From contig CAJUKM010000029.1 in NCBI GenBank assembly GCA_910587535.1, forward strand, positions 1-16,825: DNA of 16,825 bases, written 5' to 3'. Shown piece by piece: positions 1-9,039 of this stretch; within the stretch, counting starts at the first letter, position 1, and the number at the start of each line of letters is the position of its first letter. This stretch comes from an uncultured Bacilli bacterium. GTDB taxonomy: Bacteria > Bacillota_I > Bacilli_A > RF39 > UBA660. The notes beneath the pieces were generated by a model. The model did no database searches, was not told the origin of the DNA, and was given only the letters and a program-made list of their open reading frames with translations. Made by a program: the position numbers and the translations under genes.

Positions 1-611
1 AGAGAGTTATAAACTTTAGTTAAAACCATCCTATCGGTTATATCAGTTCCTATAGAGTTAAAACTAATTAGAAAATCCTCTTCTTCATCATCTTTTAAAT
101 ATAGAGAAAATTTATAATCTGTATCGTCATCTGTATTTGGAAAGTCCGAGTAAAACTTTCCAAGATTTATATAACTATCATCTCTAGAAAACAATATTTT
201 ACCATTTATAATAGTAAAATTATCATCTTCATAGTTAATACTAAACGAGTTTGTTTTATTTAGATTAAATATTATGAGCAACATTATCAGTATAGAAAAA
301 CAAACACAGATTGCTACATTCGATTTAGCAACACGCTTATTATAATTGACTTTTTTTACAGCATCTTCTAAACAGTTTCCATTTAAAAATTTACCAGCGA
401 TTAGTTCTTCCATAGATACACCTAAAACGTCACTTAACTTTTTAACCATATCTATAGATGGACAACATCTACCAGTTTCCCATTTTGAAATAGATTTTCT
501 TGAAATGAAAACTTTAAAACCTAACTCTTCTTGAGTTAGATTATGTGCTACTCTTAGTTCTAAAATGAATTTACCAGTTTTAATTGGATCGATGTTGTTA
601 TATGAACTCAT
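1..611 (-). CDS. XRE-family HTH regulator with one membrane segment (partial, C-terminus outside window)
   Basis: The frame is open from an ATG at 611 to the window edge (203 codons, no stop), so the C-terminus is missing. Residues about 10-70 form an HTH_3/XRE domain: the stretch LTQEELGFKVFISRKSISKW followed by ETGR is the usual helix-turn-helix, and LSDVLGVSMEELIAG closes the domain. A basic stretch is followed by one hydrophobic segment (about residues 98-115, VAICVCFSILIMLLIIF), then an acidic soluble region with no recognisable motif. This is the layout of a membrane-tethered transcriptional regulator; the ligand and target are unknown. The start lies 2 nt after the ychF stop with no clear ribosome binding site, which suggests translational coupling to ychF. 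Confidence is high for the HTH, moderate for the membrane segment. Confidence 0.85.
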   Translation of the reverse strand, partial: MSSYNNIDPIKTGKFILELRVAHNLTQEELGFKVFISRKSISKWETGRCCPSIDMVKKLSDVLGVSMEELIAGKFLNGNCLEDAVKKVNYNKRVAKSNVAICVCFSILIMLLIIFNLNKTNSFSINYEDDNFTIINGKILFSRDDSYINLGKFYSDFPNTDDDTDYKFSLYLKDDEEEDFLISFNSIGTDITDRMVLTKVYNS

Positions 612-613
612 AG

Positions 614-1714
<1,101 letters not shown>

Positions 1715-1739
1715 TACTAATCACCTAATTCCATGCGGT

Positions 1740-1769
1740 ATTATATCATCAAACGGAGAGCTAAATCAA
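1740..1769 (-). promoter_or_regulatory. sigma-A type promoter for ychF (proximal)
   Basis: On the minus strand, -35 TTGATT (1764-1769), an 18-nt spacer and a perfect -10 TATAAT (1740-1745) lie just upstream of the ychF ribosome binding site, leaving a short leader. Confidence 0.65.
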
Positions 1770-1773
1770 CTCA

Positions 1774-1802
1774 TAAATAGAGCAACTACTGATCTATGTC
1801 AA
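1774..1802 (-). promoter_or_regulatory. possible distal ychF promoter abutting the sigH terminator
   Basis: On the minus strand, a perfect -35 TTGACA (1797-1802), a 17-nt spacer and a weak -10 TATTTA (1774-1779). The -35 sits one base beyond the U-tract of the upstream terminator. The weak -10 lowers confidence. Confidence 0.35.
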
Positions 1803-1803
1803 T

Positions 1804-1827
1804 AAAAAAAGTAAGCGATCAGCTTAC
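1804..1827 (-). terminator. intrinsic terminator of the lgt-trxB-mrnC-rlmB-sigH cluster
   Basis: GTAAGC / loop TGATC / GCTTAC followed by seven T on the minus strand. The stem includes the sigH stop codon (1824-1826), so the gene's last bases double as terminator. Confidence 0.85.
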
Positions 1828-2432
1828 AATTTTATTTTATTACGTGCCCGATGTATTAAATTGTATATTTGTTTACTGTTCATTCCGGTTAATGAAGCTA
1901 TCTCTGAAACACTCTTTCCTAATAAATCATATTGTAAAACTATTCTTTCGTTTTCACTTAAATAGTTAGCAATAGTAAATTTAACTTCTTGTAATGTCTC
2001 ATCGTTTATTACCTGTTTCAAAGGATCGACAGTGTCAGTGCTTTCTATCTGTTCCATTATCGTATTATTAGAGGCATCTATAGGAGCATCTAGTGGAATA
2101 GACGACAAAAGTGCTTTACTCTTGTTCGTTTCAAATTTCGCTATATAATTCGCCAACTTTCTTCTTATACATAGAGTAGCAAATGTGATAAATTTCACAT
2201 CTTCATCTTCCTTATAGTTATTAATAGCGTGACTGAATGCTAGCATCGCTTCTTGAGTCAAATCAGAAAAATCTATCCCTAAATATATAGCTCTTTTTTT
2301 TACTCTGTTTACTTCTTTATGGATTAGAGGACTAAACTTTTCATATAAACAATCTTTCGCATTTTCGTCGTTTTCTCGTACATACAATATTAATTGATCG
2401 TCGCTTAAAAAATCTCTAATTTTTGATTCCAT
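1824..2432 (-). CDS. sigH: RNA polymerase sigma-70 family factor, SigH-like
   Basis: The 202 aa contain sigma region 2 (LGIDFSDLTQEAMLAFSHAI, then FATLCIRRKL) and a C-terminal region 4 helix-turn-helix (LSENERIVLQYDLLGKSVSE, then GMNSKQIYNLIHRARNKI). There is no region 1 or region 3 block, as in SigH and other short sigma factors. Length and motif spacing resemble Bacillus SigH (about 218 aa), and the position after mrnC and rlmB matches the Bacillus order, although yacP, which lies between rlmB and sigH there, is absent. It overlaps rlmB by 17 nt, with GGAGT before the ATG. In Bacillus SigH serves stationary phase and sporulation; the role in this organism is unknown. Confidence 0.85.
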   Translation of the reverse strand: MESKIRDFLSDDQLILYVRENDENAKDCLYEKFSPLIHKEVNRVKKRAIYLGIDFSDLTQEAMLAFSHAINNYKEDEDVKFITFATLCIRRKLANYIAKFETNKSKALLSSIPLDAPIDASNNTIMEQIESTDTVDPLKQVINDETLQEVKFTIANYLSENERIVLQYDLLGKSVSEIASLTGMNSKQIYNLIHRARNKIKL

Positions 2433-3099
2433 ATATCAAGACTCCAAATGAAACACTGGCATTCAAACTGTTGACATGACCACGCATCGGAATGCTAATA
2501 ATTTCATCGCATGCTTCTCTGACGACTCTACTTATACCGTTTCCCTCGCTTCCGATTACGAGAACCATTTTATCACTATAACTGACTTCATCATAAAGTC
2601 TCCCATCAGCCTCAGCACCATAGACAAAGAAATCATTCTTTTTTAAATAATCGATTGCATTTCTTAAATTGGAAACTTCTACTATGTCTACATATTCTAA
2701 AGCACCTGTTGAAGTTTTTACTACTGTCGGATTTACGTTCACACTTCTATCTTTAGGAATTATTATCGTTTTTACGCCACTAGCTTCGCACGTTCTAATA
2801 ATTGCGCCAAAATTGTGGGGATCCTCCAAGTGATCTAAAATGACTATTCTTTTTTGCGATAAGTCTACTTCTTTGAGACTTTTATATTTATAATCATCTA
2901 CTTCTAAAATAATACCTTGAGTATTTCCTTCACTCAATCTGTCAAACGCTTTTCTATCTAAATTTACATAAGAGATATTATTTTTCTTTATAAAATCAAT
3001 TATTTCTTTATCTTTAAAAGAGGGACCCAAATAAACCTTTCTTATTTGAGTTGTATTGCTTTTAAGTTCGTTAAATACATTCTTGCCAAAAACTTTCAC
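2416..3099 (-). CDS. rlmB: 23S rRNA (guanosine-2'-O-)-methyltransferase RlmB / TrmH family
   Basis: This SPOUT methyltransferase has an N-terminal substrate-binding domain (about residues 1-75, ending NTQGIILEV) and a knotted AdoMet-binding domain. The three family motifs are present: NFGAIIRTCEASGV, the cofactor loop VLVIGSEGNGISRVVREACD, and IPMRGHVNSLNASVSFGVL at the C-terminus. RlmB methylates a 23S rRNA guanosine near the peptidyl-transferase centre. The start is GTG, chosen because GAGGAGG lies 7 nt upstream and the GTGA overlaps the mrnC TGA, a classic sign of translational coupling. The sites of TrmH-family members cannot be separated with certainty by sequence alone; synteny with mrnC and sigH supports RlmB (YacO). 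Confidence 0.92.
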   Translation of the reverse strand: MKVFGKNVFNELKSNTTQIRKVYLGPSFKDKEIIDFIKKNNISYVNLDRKAFDRLSEGNTQGIILEVDDYKYKSLKEVDLSQKRIVILDHLEDPHNFGAIIRTCEASGVKTIIIPKDRSVNVNPTVVKTSTGALEYVDIVEVSNLRNAIDYLKKNDFFVYGAEADGRLYDEVSYSDKMVLVIGSEGNGISRVVREACDEIISIPMRGHVNSLNASVSFGVLIYGIKN

Positions 3100-3446
3100 T
3101 TCAGTACCTCCTCAATTATTTCATCCAACCTAGTCCTATTTTTACGATAAAGATATCCTACTAAAGTTTCGAAACCAGTTGCTTTTTTGTAAGTCTGGAT
3201 ATCAGTCGATTTATTCGTATGACTATGGGCATTTCTACCTCTTTTTATTATATCTATCTCTTCTTCGGTTAAAAGACCTTTATTCAATAACGATATCAAT
3301 GCTTCTGCTTGGCCTATTGCACTTACATACTTAGTAGCACTCTTCTGTAAATCTTTTACTTTAGTTATTCCCTTACCTATTAAATATTCACGCACATATA
3401 ATTCGTAGACGGCATCTCCGAGATAAGCTAAAACCAAATTGTTCAT
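3096..3446 (-). CDS. mrnC: Mini-ribonuclease III
   Basis: The 116 aa correspond to a single RNase III catalytic domain without the dsRNA-binding domain, the defining layout of Mini-III, which matures the 23S rRNA termini in Bacillus. The N-terminal LAYLGDAVYELYVREYL holds the catalytic aspartate region, GRNAHSHT is the conserved central motif, and YKKATGFETLVGYLY carries the second acidic site (E in FETLVG). Its neighbour rlmB is also a 23S rRNA enzyme and overlaps it by 4 nt, as in the Bacillus order. The ATG is preceded by AAGAGG. It ends in TGA, which shows that TGA is not read as tryptophan here. Confidence 0.95.
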   Translation of the reverse strand: MNNLVLAYLGDAVYELYVREYLIGKGITKVKDLQKSATKYVSAIGQAEALISLLNKGLLTEEEIDIIKRGRNAHSHTNKSTDIQTYKKATGFETLVGYLYRKNRTRLDEIIEEVLK

Positions 3447-3471
3447 ATAAACCTCTTCACTCGTTTAGCGG

Positions 3472-3483
3472 CTATTTTAACAC
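3472..3483 (-). promoter_or_regulatory. possible internal extended -10 promoter before mrnC
   Basis: On the minus strand GTGTTAAAATAG contains an extended -10 (TGT-TAAAAT) in the 38-nt gap between trxB and mrnC. The identical 12-mer occurs upstream of uvrA (9040-9051). No good -35 is seen. Confidence 0.3.
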
Positions 3484-3484
3484 G

Positions 3485-4384
3485 CTAGTTTTTCTTTGTC
3501 AATTTGCGGACTATCGCTGTTGCAGCACTTGCTCCTTCGTGGACAGCTGATATAATTTGATACAGATCTTTTTTAATTATATCCCCAACTGCATAGATAC
3601 CTTCTAAATTAGTTTCAAAATTTTTATCAACTATGATATAACCATCTTCTCGTTTCATTTCTTCATTACATTTAAATGGCAATATCGGTTCAAAACCTAT
3701 ATAGACAAAAAGTGCACTAGCATCTAACTCAGTTTTGTCATTCAAAACTACACCGGTAAATTTTCCGTCATTTTCTTTTAAAGACTCTATACTACTTTTA
3801 AACTTTACTTCTATGTTATCTTTATCTTCTACTTTTTCTTTAAGATCTTTATTTCCACCTAGTTTATCTCCTCTAACAATTATCGTAACTTTGTTTACTA
3901 TGTTAGAAAGATATAAAGATTCCTCTAAACTGCTATCTCCAGATCCGACTACTAACACGTCTTTATCCTTATAAAAATGTCCATCGCACATTGCACAATA
4001 GCTTATTCCGTTGCCACGCAACTCTTCCTCTTTAGGAAGGTTTAAACTTCTTCGGCTTCTTCCCGTTGCGATGATGACATTATGAGCCTCATATTCGCCC
4101 TTTTCTGTAACCACTTTTTTAACCTCTCCATAGACTATCTCTTTGACATCTTCGTTCTTATAATCTATATCGAATGTTAAAAAATGCTCATACATTTTCA
4201 TCGAAAGATCTGGACCACTTATATTTATAAAACCAGGATAGTTGTTCACTACATTAGTATAATTTAAAAGTCCGCCTGGCATATTTCCCTCTAATACCAT
4301 GACATTTAACCCGCTTCTTTTTGCATATATTGCGGCACTAATACCACCTGGACCAAGACCTACTACGATAACATCATATATCAT
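3485..4384 (-). CDS. trxB: Thioredoxin reductase (FAD-dependent, TrxB family)
   Basis: The 299 aa have the N-terminal FAD-binding GLGPGGISAA (residues 9-18), a redox pair C130-A-M-C133-D-G, a second nucleotide-binding loop GSGDSS (147-152) and the C-terminal FAD motif GIYAVGDI. The fold and length are those of low-molecular-weight thioredoxin reductase, which passes electrons to thioredoxin. One oddity: the segment that should hold the NADPH 2'-phosphate motif HRRxxxR reads VRGDKLGGNKD (170-180), so the electron donor may not be plain NADPH. The ATG is supported by AAGGGTGATTAA. It lies 12 nt after lgt, and no terminator separates it from mrnC, so it is probably in the lgt-to-sigH operon. Confidence 0.9.
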   Translation of the reverse strand: MIYDVIVVGLGPGGISAAIYAKRSGLNVMVLEGNMPGGLLNYTNVVNNYPGFINISGPDLSMKMYEHFLTFDIDYKNEDVKEIVYGEVKKVVTEKGEYEAHNVIIATGRSRRSLNLPKEEELRGNGISYCAMCDGHFYKDKDVLVVGSGDSSLEESLYLSNIVNKVTIIVRGDKLGGNKDLKEKVEDKDNIEVKFKSSIESLKENDGKFTGVVLNDKTELDASALFVYIGFEPILPFKCNEEMKREDGYIIVDKNFETNLEGIYAVGDIIKKDLYQIISAVHEGASAATAIVRKLTKKN

Positions 4385-4396
4385 TTAATCACCCTT

Positions 4397-5197
4397 CTAT
4401 TTGACATTAGTATCATTGTACAAATCTTCATATTTGCTCTTCTTCAATCCGATTATAAATAATACTATTCCTATTATGAACATAATTATAGATACTATTT
4501 GTGCAACTTTAAAACCGAGTAACGTCAAAGAATCTGTTCTACTGGCTTCTATGAAGAAGCGACCTACTCCATACCACATCATATATATACTCGTGAGTTG
4601 CCCGATCTTTATATACTTTGTCTTCCTTGCTACTAATAAGATTATAAAACCTATGAAACACCATATCGATTCATAGAAGAAAGTTGGAGTATAATAGATA
4701 CCATTTATATTCATTTCTCTAATTACGAATTCCGGTATGTGTAGACTTTGAAGATGGTTTAATGATGTCGCAACGCCGTATGCCTCACTATTAAAAAAGT
4801 TACCCCATCTTCCGATAGCTTGAGCAAGTATCAAGGGAACTACTGCCATATCTAGTATTCTAATAAGCCTAATGTTATATTTTTTAGTATAGATTGCAAT
4901 AGTAATGAGTCCGAAAATTATTCCACCATGTATAGCGAGGCCTCCTTGCCATATTTGCCATATCTCTGATATGTGTGAACTAAAATATTCCCAATTAAAC
5001 ACTACATAATAAAGTCTAGCACCTGCAATTCCTATGATCATAGTCCAAAAGAACATGTTGAAAATGTCATCGGCTGAAATGTTAAATCTCTTAGCCTCTT
5101 TTGTCATCATGAAGTAAGCGATGAAAACTCCGATCAGTATGAAAAGACTATAATATCTAATCTCTAACCCGAAAATTGTAAAAAACACAGGACTCAT
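4397..5197 (-). CDS. lgt: Prolipoprotein diacylglyceryl transferase
   Basis: The 266-aa polytopic membrane protein has about seven hydrophobic segments. It contains the Lgt family blocks GGLAIHGGIIFG and the signature AIGRWGNFFNSEAYG, plus the late block MWYGVGRFFIE. Lgt moves diacylglycerol from phosphatidylglycerol to the lipobox cysteine of prolipoproteins at the cytoplasmic membrane. The ATG is preceded by GGCGGTGATAAA, and a good promoter lies directly upstream. It is the first gene of a probable operon continuing into trxB, mrnC, rlmB and sigH. The C-terminal tail is short and charged. Confidence 0.96.
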   Translation of the reverse strand: MSPVFFTIFGLEIRYYSLFILIGVFIAYFMMTKEAKRFNISADDIFNMFFWTMIIGIAGARLYYVVFNWEYFSSHISEIWQIWQGGLAIHGGIIFGLITIAIYTKKYNIRLIRILDMAVVPLILAQAIGRWGNFFNSEAYGVATSLNHLQSLHIPEFVIREMNINGIYYTPTFFYESIWCFIGFIILLVARKTKYIKIGQLTSIYMMWYGVGRFFIEASRTDSLTLLGFKVAQIVSIIMFIIGIVLFIIGLKKSKYEDLYNDTNVK

Positions 5198-5212
5198 TTT
5201 ATCACCGCCTCT

Positions 5213-5241
5213 ATTATATAAGTTTAATTATAAAAAGTAAA
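5213..5241 (-). promoter_or_regulatory. promoter of the lgt operon
   Basis: On the minus strand, -35 TTTACT (5236-5241), a 17-nt spacer and -10 TATAAT (5213-5218). The predicted start leaves a leader of only about 10 nt before the Lgt ATG, just enough for the GGCGGTGAT site. Confidence 0.6.
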
Positions 5242-5269
5242 GATATGCTAGTAATCTAGAGAACTAGAT

Positions 5270-5295
5270 AAAAAAAGATTATCTAAAATAATCTT
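5270..5295 (-). terminator. intrinsic terminator of the PIG-L gene
   Basis: AAGATTAT / loop TTTAG / ATAATCTT, a perfect 8-bp stem followed by a T7 run on the minus strand. It lies 13 nt after the PIG-L stop. Confidence 0.85.
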
Positions 5296-5308
5296 AAAAT
5301 TTGTACTG

Positions 5309-6142
5309 CTACTTCCAATCGGAATACTTTATAAAATTTTCATTTTTAAACATGTGAGAATTGTTCTCTGCAGATAACCATTGAGACTTGTAATTGGCCA
5401 TTATGATTGCCAATTTTCTATTGTAAGTATTCTCATCTAAAACATCGCTACTGAGTTTATCGACCTCTTCTTTTTTATAGAATTTGCCAAAATAGTAAAG
5501 TCTATTTTTATCTTTAACTATTGAAGTGACTATTTGACTAGTAAGTATATGGTATTTATGACCATACTCCCCTTCTGGATTGTGTGTCACTATTTCTTTC
5601 CAACTCTTAAGATTTAAAATGTTTTCCAAGTCTTGAGTTAAATAACCCGCCGCTTTCCAATTAAATTCTCTCTTCAGACTTTCATCAACTGGACGCGGAT
5701 ATCCGAGCATGACGTATTTATCCCCGACATCGTTCATCGTATTTTCGAATTCTCTTTGTCTATGATCGTCCATTCCACATGTAACACATACAACTAGATA
5801 ATTATCATTTAAAAGATGACCTCCACCCCAGAACATCTCATCATCGGGATGTGTAGTAATCATGATTTTGTCTATACCATTTAAATCCAAAGATTCCAAT
5901 TTTTCGATCGGATAAGTACCTTCCCTTCTCTTCATCAGATAGTGTTCTAAATCTTTGTTACTTCCTATCAAGTTATCATAAGATGTTTGAAGCGTCGTAT
6001 TTTCTAAAACATTTTTTTCGTTTTGATCTTTAAGTCTTTCTACCTCTAGAGACAGTTGACTGCTCTCATAAGTCAGATAACCGACCGCGAGCAAGAGTAC
6101 GATAACGATAAAAGAAAGTATTATTACGATATTTTTCTTCAT
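5309..6142 (-). CDS. PIG-L family (LmbE-like) deacetylase, membrane-anchored
   Basis: Read from the ATG at 6142 this is 277 aa. That start is preferred to the upstream in-frame one at 6181 because GAGAGG precedes it by 6 nt and the product then opens with MKKN and a hydrophobic segment (residues 4-22). A coiled-coil-like stretch (about 27-68) follows, then the zinc hydrolase domain: THPDDE (97-102, AHPDDE-type metal and catalytic motif) and HNPEGEYGHKYH with its metal-binding histidine. PIG-L enzymes remove N-acetyl groups from amino sugars. With an N-terminal anchor the catalytic domain would lie outside the membrane, so an envelope glycan is a likely but unproven substrate. The gene is monocistronic between two terminators. 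Confidence 0.88.
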   Translation of the reverse strand: MKKNIVIILSFIVIVLLLAVGYLTYESSQLSLEVERLKDQNEKNVLENTTLQTSYDNLIGSNKDLEHYLMKRREGTYPIEKLESLDLNGIDKIMITTHPDDEMFWGGGHLLNDNYLVVCVTCGMDDHRQREFENTMNDVGDKYVMLGYPRPVDESLKREFNWKAAGYLTQDLENILNLKSWKEIVTHNPEGEYGHKYHILTSQIVTSIVKDKNRLYYFGKFYKKEEVDKLSSDVLDENTYNRKLAIIMANYKSQWLSAENNSHMFKNENFIKYSDWK

Positions 6143-6180
6143 TTTAGGCCTCTCATATTCTCTATATATACTATACCACA

Positions 6181-6214
6181 AAAATAAAAAGAAATGGAGA
6201 TAAAACTCTATTTC
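6181..6214 (-). terminator. intrinsic terminator of uvrA
   Basis: GAAATAGAG / loop TTTTAT / CTCCATTTC (one A-C mismatch) followed by TTTTTATTTTT on the minus strand. The uvrA stop TAG (6208-6210) lies inside the stem. Confidence 0.75.
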
Positions 6215-9018
6215 TCTAACATTTTCTTTAAATATTTTCCCGTATATGATCTAGGTTCTTTTATTATCTCTTCTGGAGTACCAGTTGCGATCACCTCACC
6301 ACCGCCATCTCCGCCTTCAGGTCCTAAATCGATAATGTGGTCTGCTACCTTTATGACGTCTAAATTGTGTTCTATAACTAAAACAGTATCTCCGTTGTCG
6401 ACTATTCTATTTAAGATGACGAGAAGTTTTTTGATATCATCTATATGTAATCCTGTCGTCGGCTCATCTAATATGAATACGCTTTTTCCAGTAGGCTTTT
6501 TTTGTAATTCCTTAGCAAGTTTAATTCTTCCTGCTTCACCACCTGATAGAGTTGGAGCACTTTGACCTATCTTGATATAAGATAGACCGACATCTATTAG
6601 CATTTGTAATTTTGCGCGAATCTTAGGAACACTTTCAAAAAAGTCTATCGCATCACCGACACGCATCTCTAAAACTTCATAGATACTCTTCCCTTTAAAT
6701 TTGACTTCTAAGGTTTCCGAATTGTATCGCTTTCCATCACAGACATCACATGGTACGTAGACATCTGGCAAGAAATGCATCTCTATTTTTTTTACGCCAT
6801 CTCCCCAACAAGCCTCGCATCGGCCTCCTTTGACATTGAATGAGAATCTACTCTTTGTAAATCCTCTTATCTTAGATTCTTTCATCTCGGCAAATAAATC
6901 TCTTATGTCGTCGAACAACCCGATGTAAGTTGCAGGGTTACTTCTAGGCGTACGCCCTATCGGATCCTGACTGATTTGGACGACTTTATCGATATGTTCT
7001 AAACCCTTTATCGATTTATATATACCAGGTTCTACTTTAGAATTATATACATGTTTCATGAGTACTTTATATATTATTTCATCTACTAAACTACTCTTAC
7101 CTGAACCAGATACTCCAGTGACACAAACAAATTTTCCTAGAGGTATTTTGACATTTATATTCTTCAAGTTGTGCTCCCTAGCACCCTTGATTTCCAAATA
7201 TTTTCCGTTGCCTTTTCGTCTCTTTTTAGGAACCTCTATCTTTTCTAGGCCCGCTAAATATCTTCCGGTAAGAGAATCTCTATTCTTTTCGATTTCTTTA
7301 GGTGTACCTTGTGCAACTACGTATCCACCACCTTCACCAGCGGAAGGACCGATATCTATCAAATAATCAGCTGCTCTCATCGTATCTTCATCGTGTTCGA
7401 CTACTATTAAAGTATTGCCGATATCTCGCATCTCTAAAAGAGAATTTATAAGTTTATCGTTGTCTCTTTGATGTAACCCAATACTCGGTTCATCTAAGAC
7501 GTATAAGACGCCAGTAAGTCTACTTCCTATTTGAGTAGCAAGTCTAATTCTTTGAAGTTCTCCACCTGATAGAGTGGAAGCAGTTCTAGCAAGAGTTAAA
7601 TATTCTAATCCAACATTTTTTAAAAAACTTAGACGATTCGTAATCTCTTTTAAAAGTAGCTCAGCAATTTTAGCTTCTTCTTTCGTCAGTTTTAATTTTT
7701 CAAAAAACGGTATAAGATCTTTTATACTCATGAGACAAACTTCATAAATGCTTTTTCCACCTACTTTGACGGCGAGCATATTTTCTTTGAGTCTTGCCCC
7801 ATGACAAGTCGGGCATTCGGTATCCATCATATATAACTCGAGCCAATCTCTGATCCATGCACTGTTAGTCTCGATATATCTTCTCTCTAGATTTGTTACG
7901 ATTCCTTCAAAATAATCTTTAGTGCTTCTCTTGTTTCCGTTCTTAGCAACATATTTAAAACTCAGTTCATCGGGACTTCCATATAGAAGAATGTCTAGTT
8001 TGCTCTTTGGCATTTCCCCAATAGGCATTGATAGATCTATTCCATAATGTTCTGCACATGTTTCGATTTCGGTCATCATAATATTGGAATCCAAACTGAG
8101 TCCCTTAATCGCCCCTTGATAGACGGACTTACTTTTATCGGGTATCAACAGGTTTAAATTTATCATCTGTTTAAAACCTAAACCTTTACAATCTTCACAA
8201 GCTCCAAAAGGATTATTAAATGAGAACATCGTAGGTTCCAGTTCAGGAAGTGAAAAATCACAGATAGGACAGGCATAGTTTTCACTGAACATGACTTCTT
8301 TATCGCCAATTATATTTACTAGAACTCTTCCCTCAGCCATACGAGTAGAAGCCTCTATAGCTTCTGCCAAACGTGAACGATCTTTCTCTTTTACTACTAT
8401 TCTATCTACTATTACTTCGATGATGTCTTTTTTATTCTTCTCGAGTTTGATCTCATCGCTCAAATCGTACACGACACCGTTTACTCTAACTCTCGTAAAA
8501 CCACTTTTTCTAAGATTGTCTAACACTTCTTTATGAGTACCTTTAGATGCCCGCACAACTGGAGCCATCACTTCTATCTTGGTACCCTCTCCATAAGACA
8601 TTATCTTCTCTACTATCTCATCTACTGTTTGACTCTTAATAGGAGATAGGTGGATAGGACAATATGGAATTCCGATTCTCGCAAATAAAAGTCTCAAATA
8701 ATCGTATATCTCGGTAACAGTACCTACTGTGCTTCGTGGATTTTTACTAGTCGTCTTTTGATCTATCGAAATACTTGGACTCAATCCTTCGATAGAATCG
8801 ACATCGGGTTTTTCTGTTCCACCCAAAAATTGTCTAGCATAGGCACTTAACGATTCGACATATCTTCTCTGGCCTTCCGCATATATAGTATCGAATGCCA
8901 AACTACTTTTACCAGAACCAGAAACTCCAGTCATTACGACTAACTTGTTTTTGGGTATCTCTATATCTATGTTTTTTAAGTTATTCTCTCTAGCACCTTT
9001 TATGACTATTTTATCCAT
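6208..9018 (-). CDS. uvrA: Excinuclease ABC subunit A
   Basis: The 936 aa are normal for UvrA, the damage-sensing ABC ATPase of nucleotide excision repair. Visible in order: first Walker A GVSGSGKSS (residues 31-39), zinc module 1 CPIC...CEDC (about 248-274), first ABC signature LSGGELQR (about 481), second Walker A GVSGSGKSS (about 634), zinc module 2 CEAC...CDVC (about 732-760), second signature LSGGEAGR (about 823), and the Walker B regions VLDEPSIGLH and ILDEPTTGLH. The second signature has G where UvrA usually has Q (LSGGEAQR). The ATG at 9018 is chosen because the upstream in-frame GTG (9027) lies inside the ribosome binding site AGGTGAT. No uvrB is in the window. It lies 45 nt after the MBL gene. 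Confidence 0.98.
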   Translation of the reverse strand: MDKIVIKGARENNLKNIDIEIPKNKLVVMTGVSGSGKSSLAFDTIYAEGQRRYVESLSAYARQFLGGTEKPDVDSIEGLSPSISIDQKTTSKNPRSTVGTVTEIYDYLRLLFARIGIPYCPIHLSPIKSQTVDEIVEKIMSYGEGTKIEVMAPVVRASKGTHKEVLDNLRKSGFTRVRVNGVVYDLSDEIKLEKNKKDIIEVIVDRIVVKEKDRSRLAEAIEASTRMAEGRVLVNIIGDKEVMFSENYACPICDFSLPELEPTMFSFNNPFGACEDCKGLGFKQMINLNLLIPDKSKSVYQGAIKGLSLDSNIMMTEIETCAEHYGIDLSMPIGEMPKSKLDILLYGSPDELSFKYVAKNGNKRSTKDYFEGIVTNLERRYIETNSAWIRDWLELYMMDTECPTCHGARLKENMLAVKVGGKSIYEVCLMSIKDLIPFFEKLKLTKEEAKIAELLLKEITNRLSFLKNVGLEYLTLARTASTLSGGELQRIRLATQIGSRLTGVLYVLDEPSIGLHQRDNDKLINSLLEMRDIGNTLIVVEHDEDTMRAADYLIDIGPSAGEGGGYVVAQGTPKEIEKNRDSLTGRYLAGLEKIEVPKKRRKGNGKYLEIKGAREHNLKNINVKIPLGKFVCVTGVSGSGKSSLVDEIIYKVLMKHVYNSKVEPGIYKSIKGLEHIDKVVQISQDPIGRTPRSNPATYIGLFDDIRDLFAEMKESKIRGFTKSRFSFNVKGGRCEACWGDGVKKIEMHFLPDVYVPCDVCDGKRYNSETLEVKFKGKSIYEVLEMRVGDAIDFFESVPKIRAKLQMLIDVGLSYIKIGQSAPTLSGGEAGRIKLAKELQKKPTGKSVFILDEPTTGLHIDDIKKLLVILNRIVDNGDTVLVIEHNLDVIKVADHIIDLGPEGGDGGGEVIATGTPEEIIKEPRSYTGKYLKKMLEK

Positions 9019-9039
9019 GGATATCACCTAATTTCCTTA

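Noticed and set aside
346..534. Plus-strand open frame of 62 codons
   Set aside because: It is antisense to the XRE regulator, whose HTH is clear on the minus strand; no ribosome binding site or recognisable motif.
3096..3098. Possible Mycoplasma genetic code because of AT richness
   Set aside because: TGA ends mrnC and the small gene at 11847, and tryptophans are TGG, so the standard bacterial code applies.
3452..3484. TAGCG/CGCTA pairing after trxB as a terminator
   Set aside because: Only 5 bp, with a loop of about 12 nt and no U-tract, so trxB probably reads through into mrnC.
3735..4676. Plus-strand frames opposite trxB and lgt
   Set aside because: They mirror well-conserved coding sequence on the minus strand and show no independent signals.
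6194..8536. Three plus-strand open frames (6194-6565, 7058-7366, 8291-8536)
   Set aside because: All are antisense to uvrA, are rich in serine, proline and leucine as expected of shadow frames, and lack ribosome binding sites.
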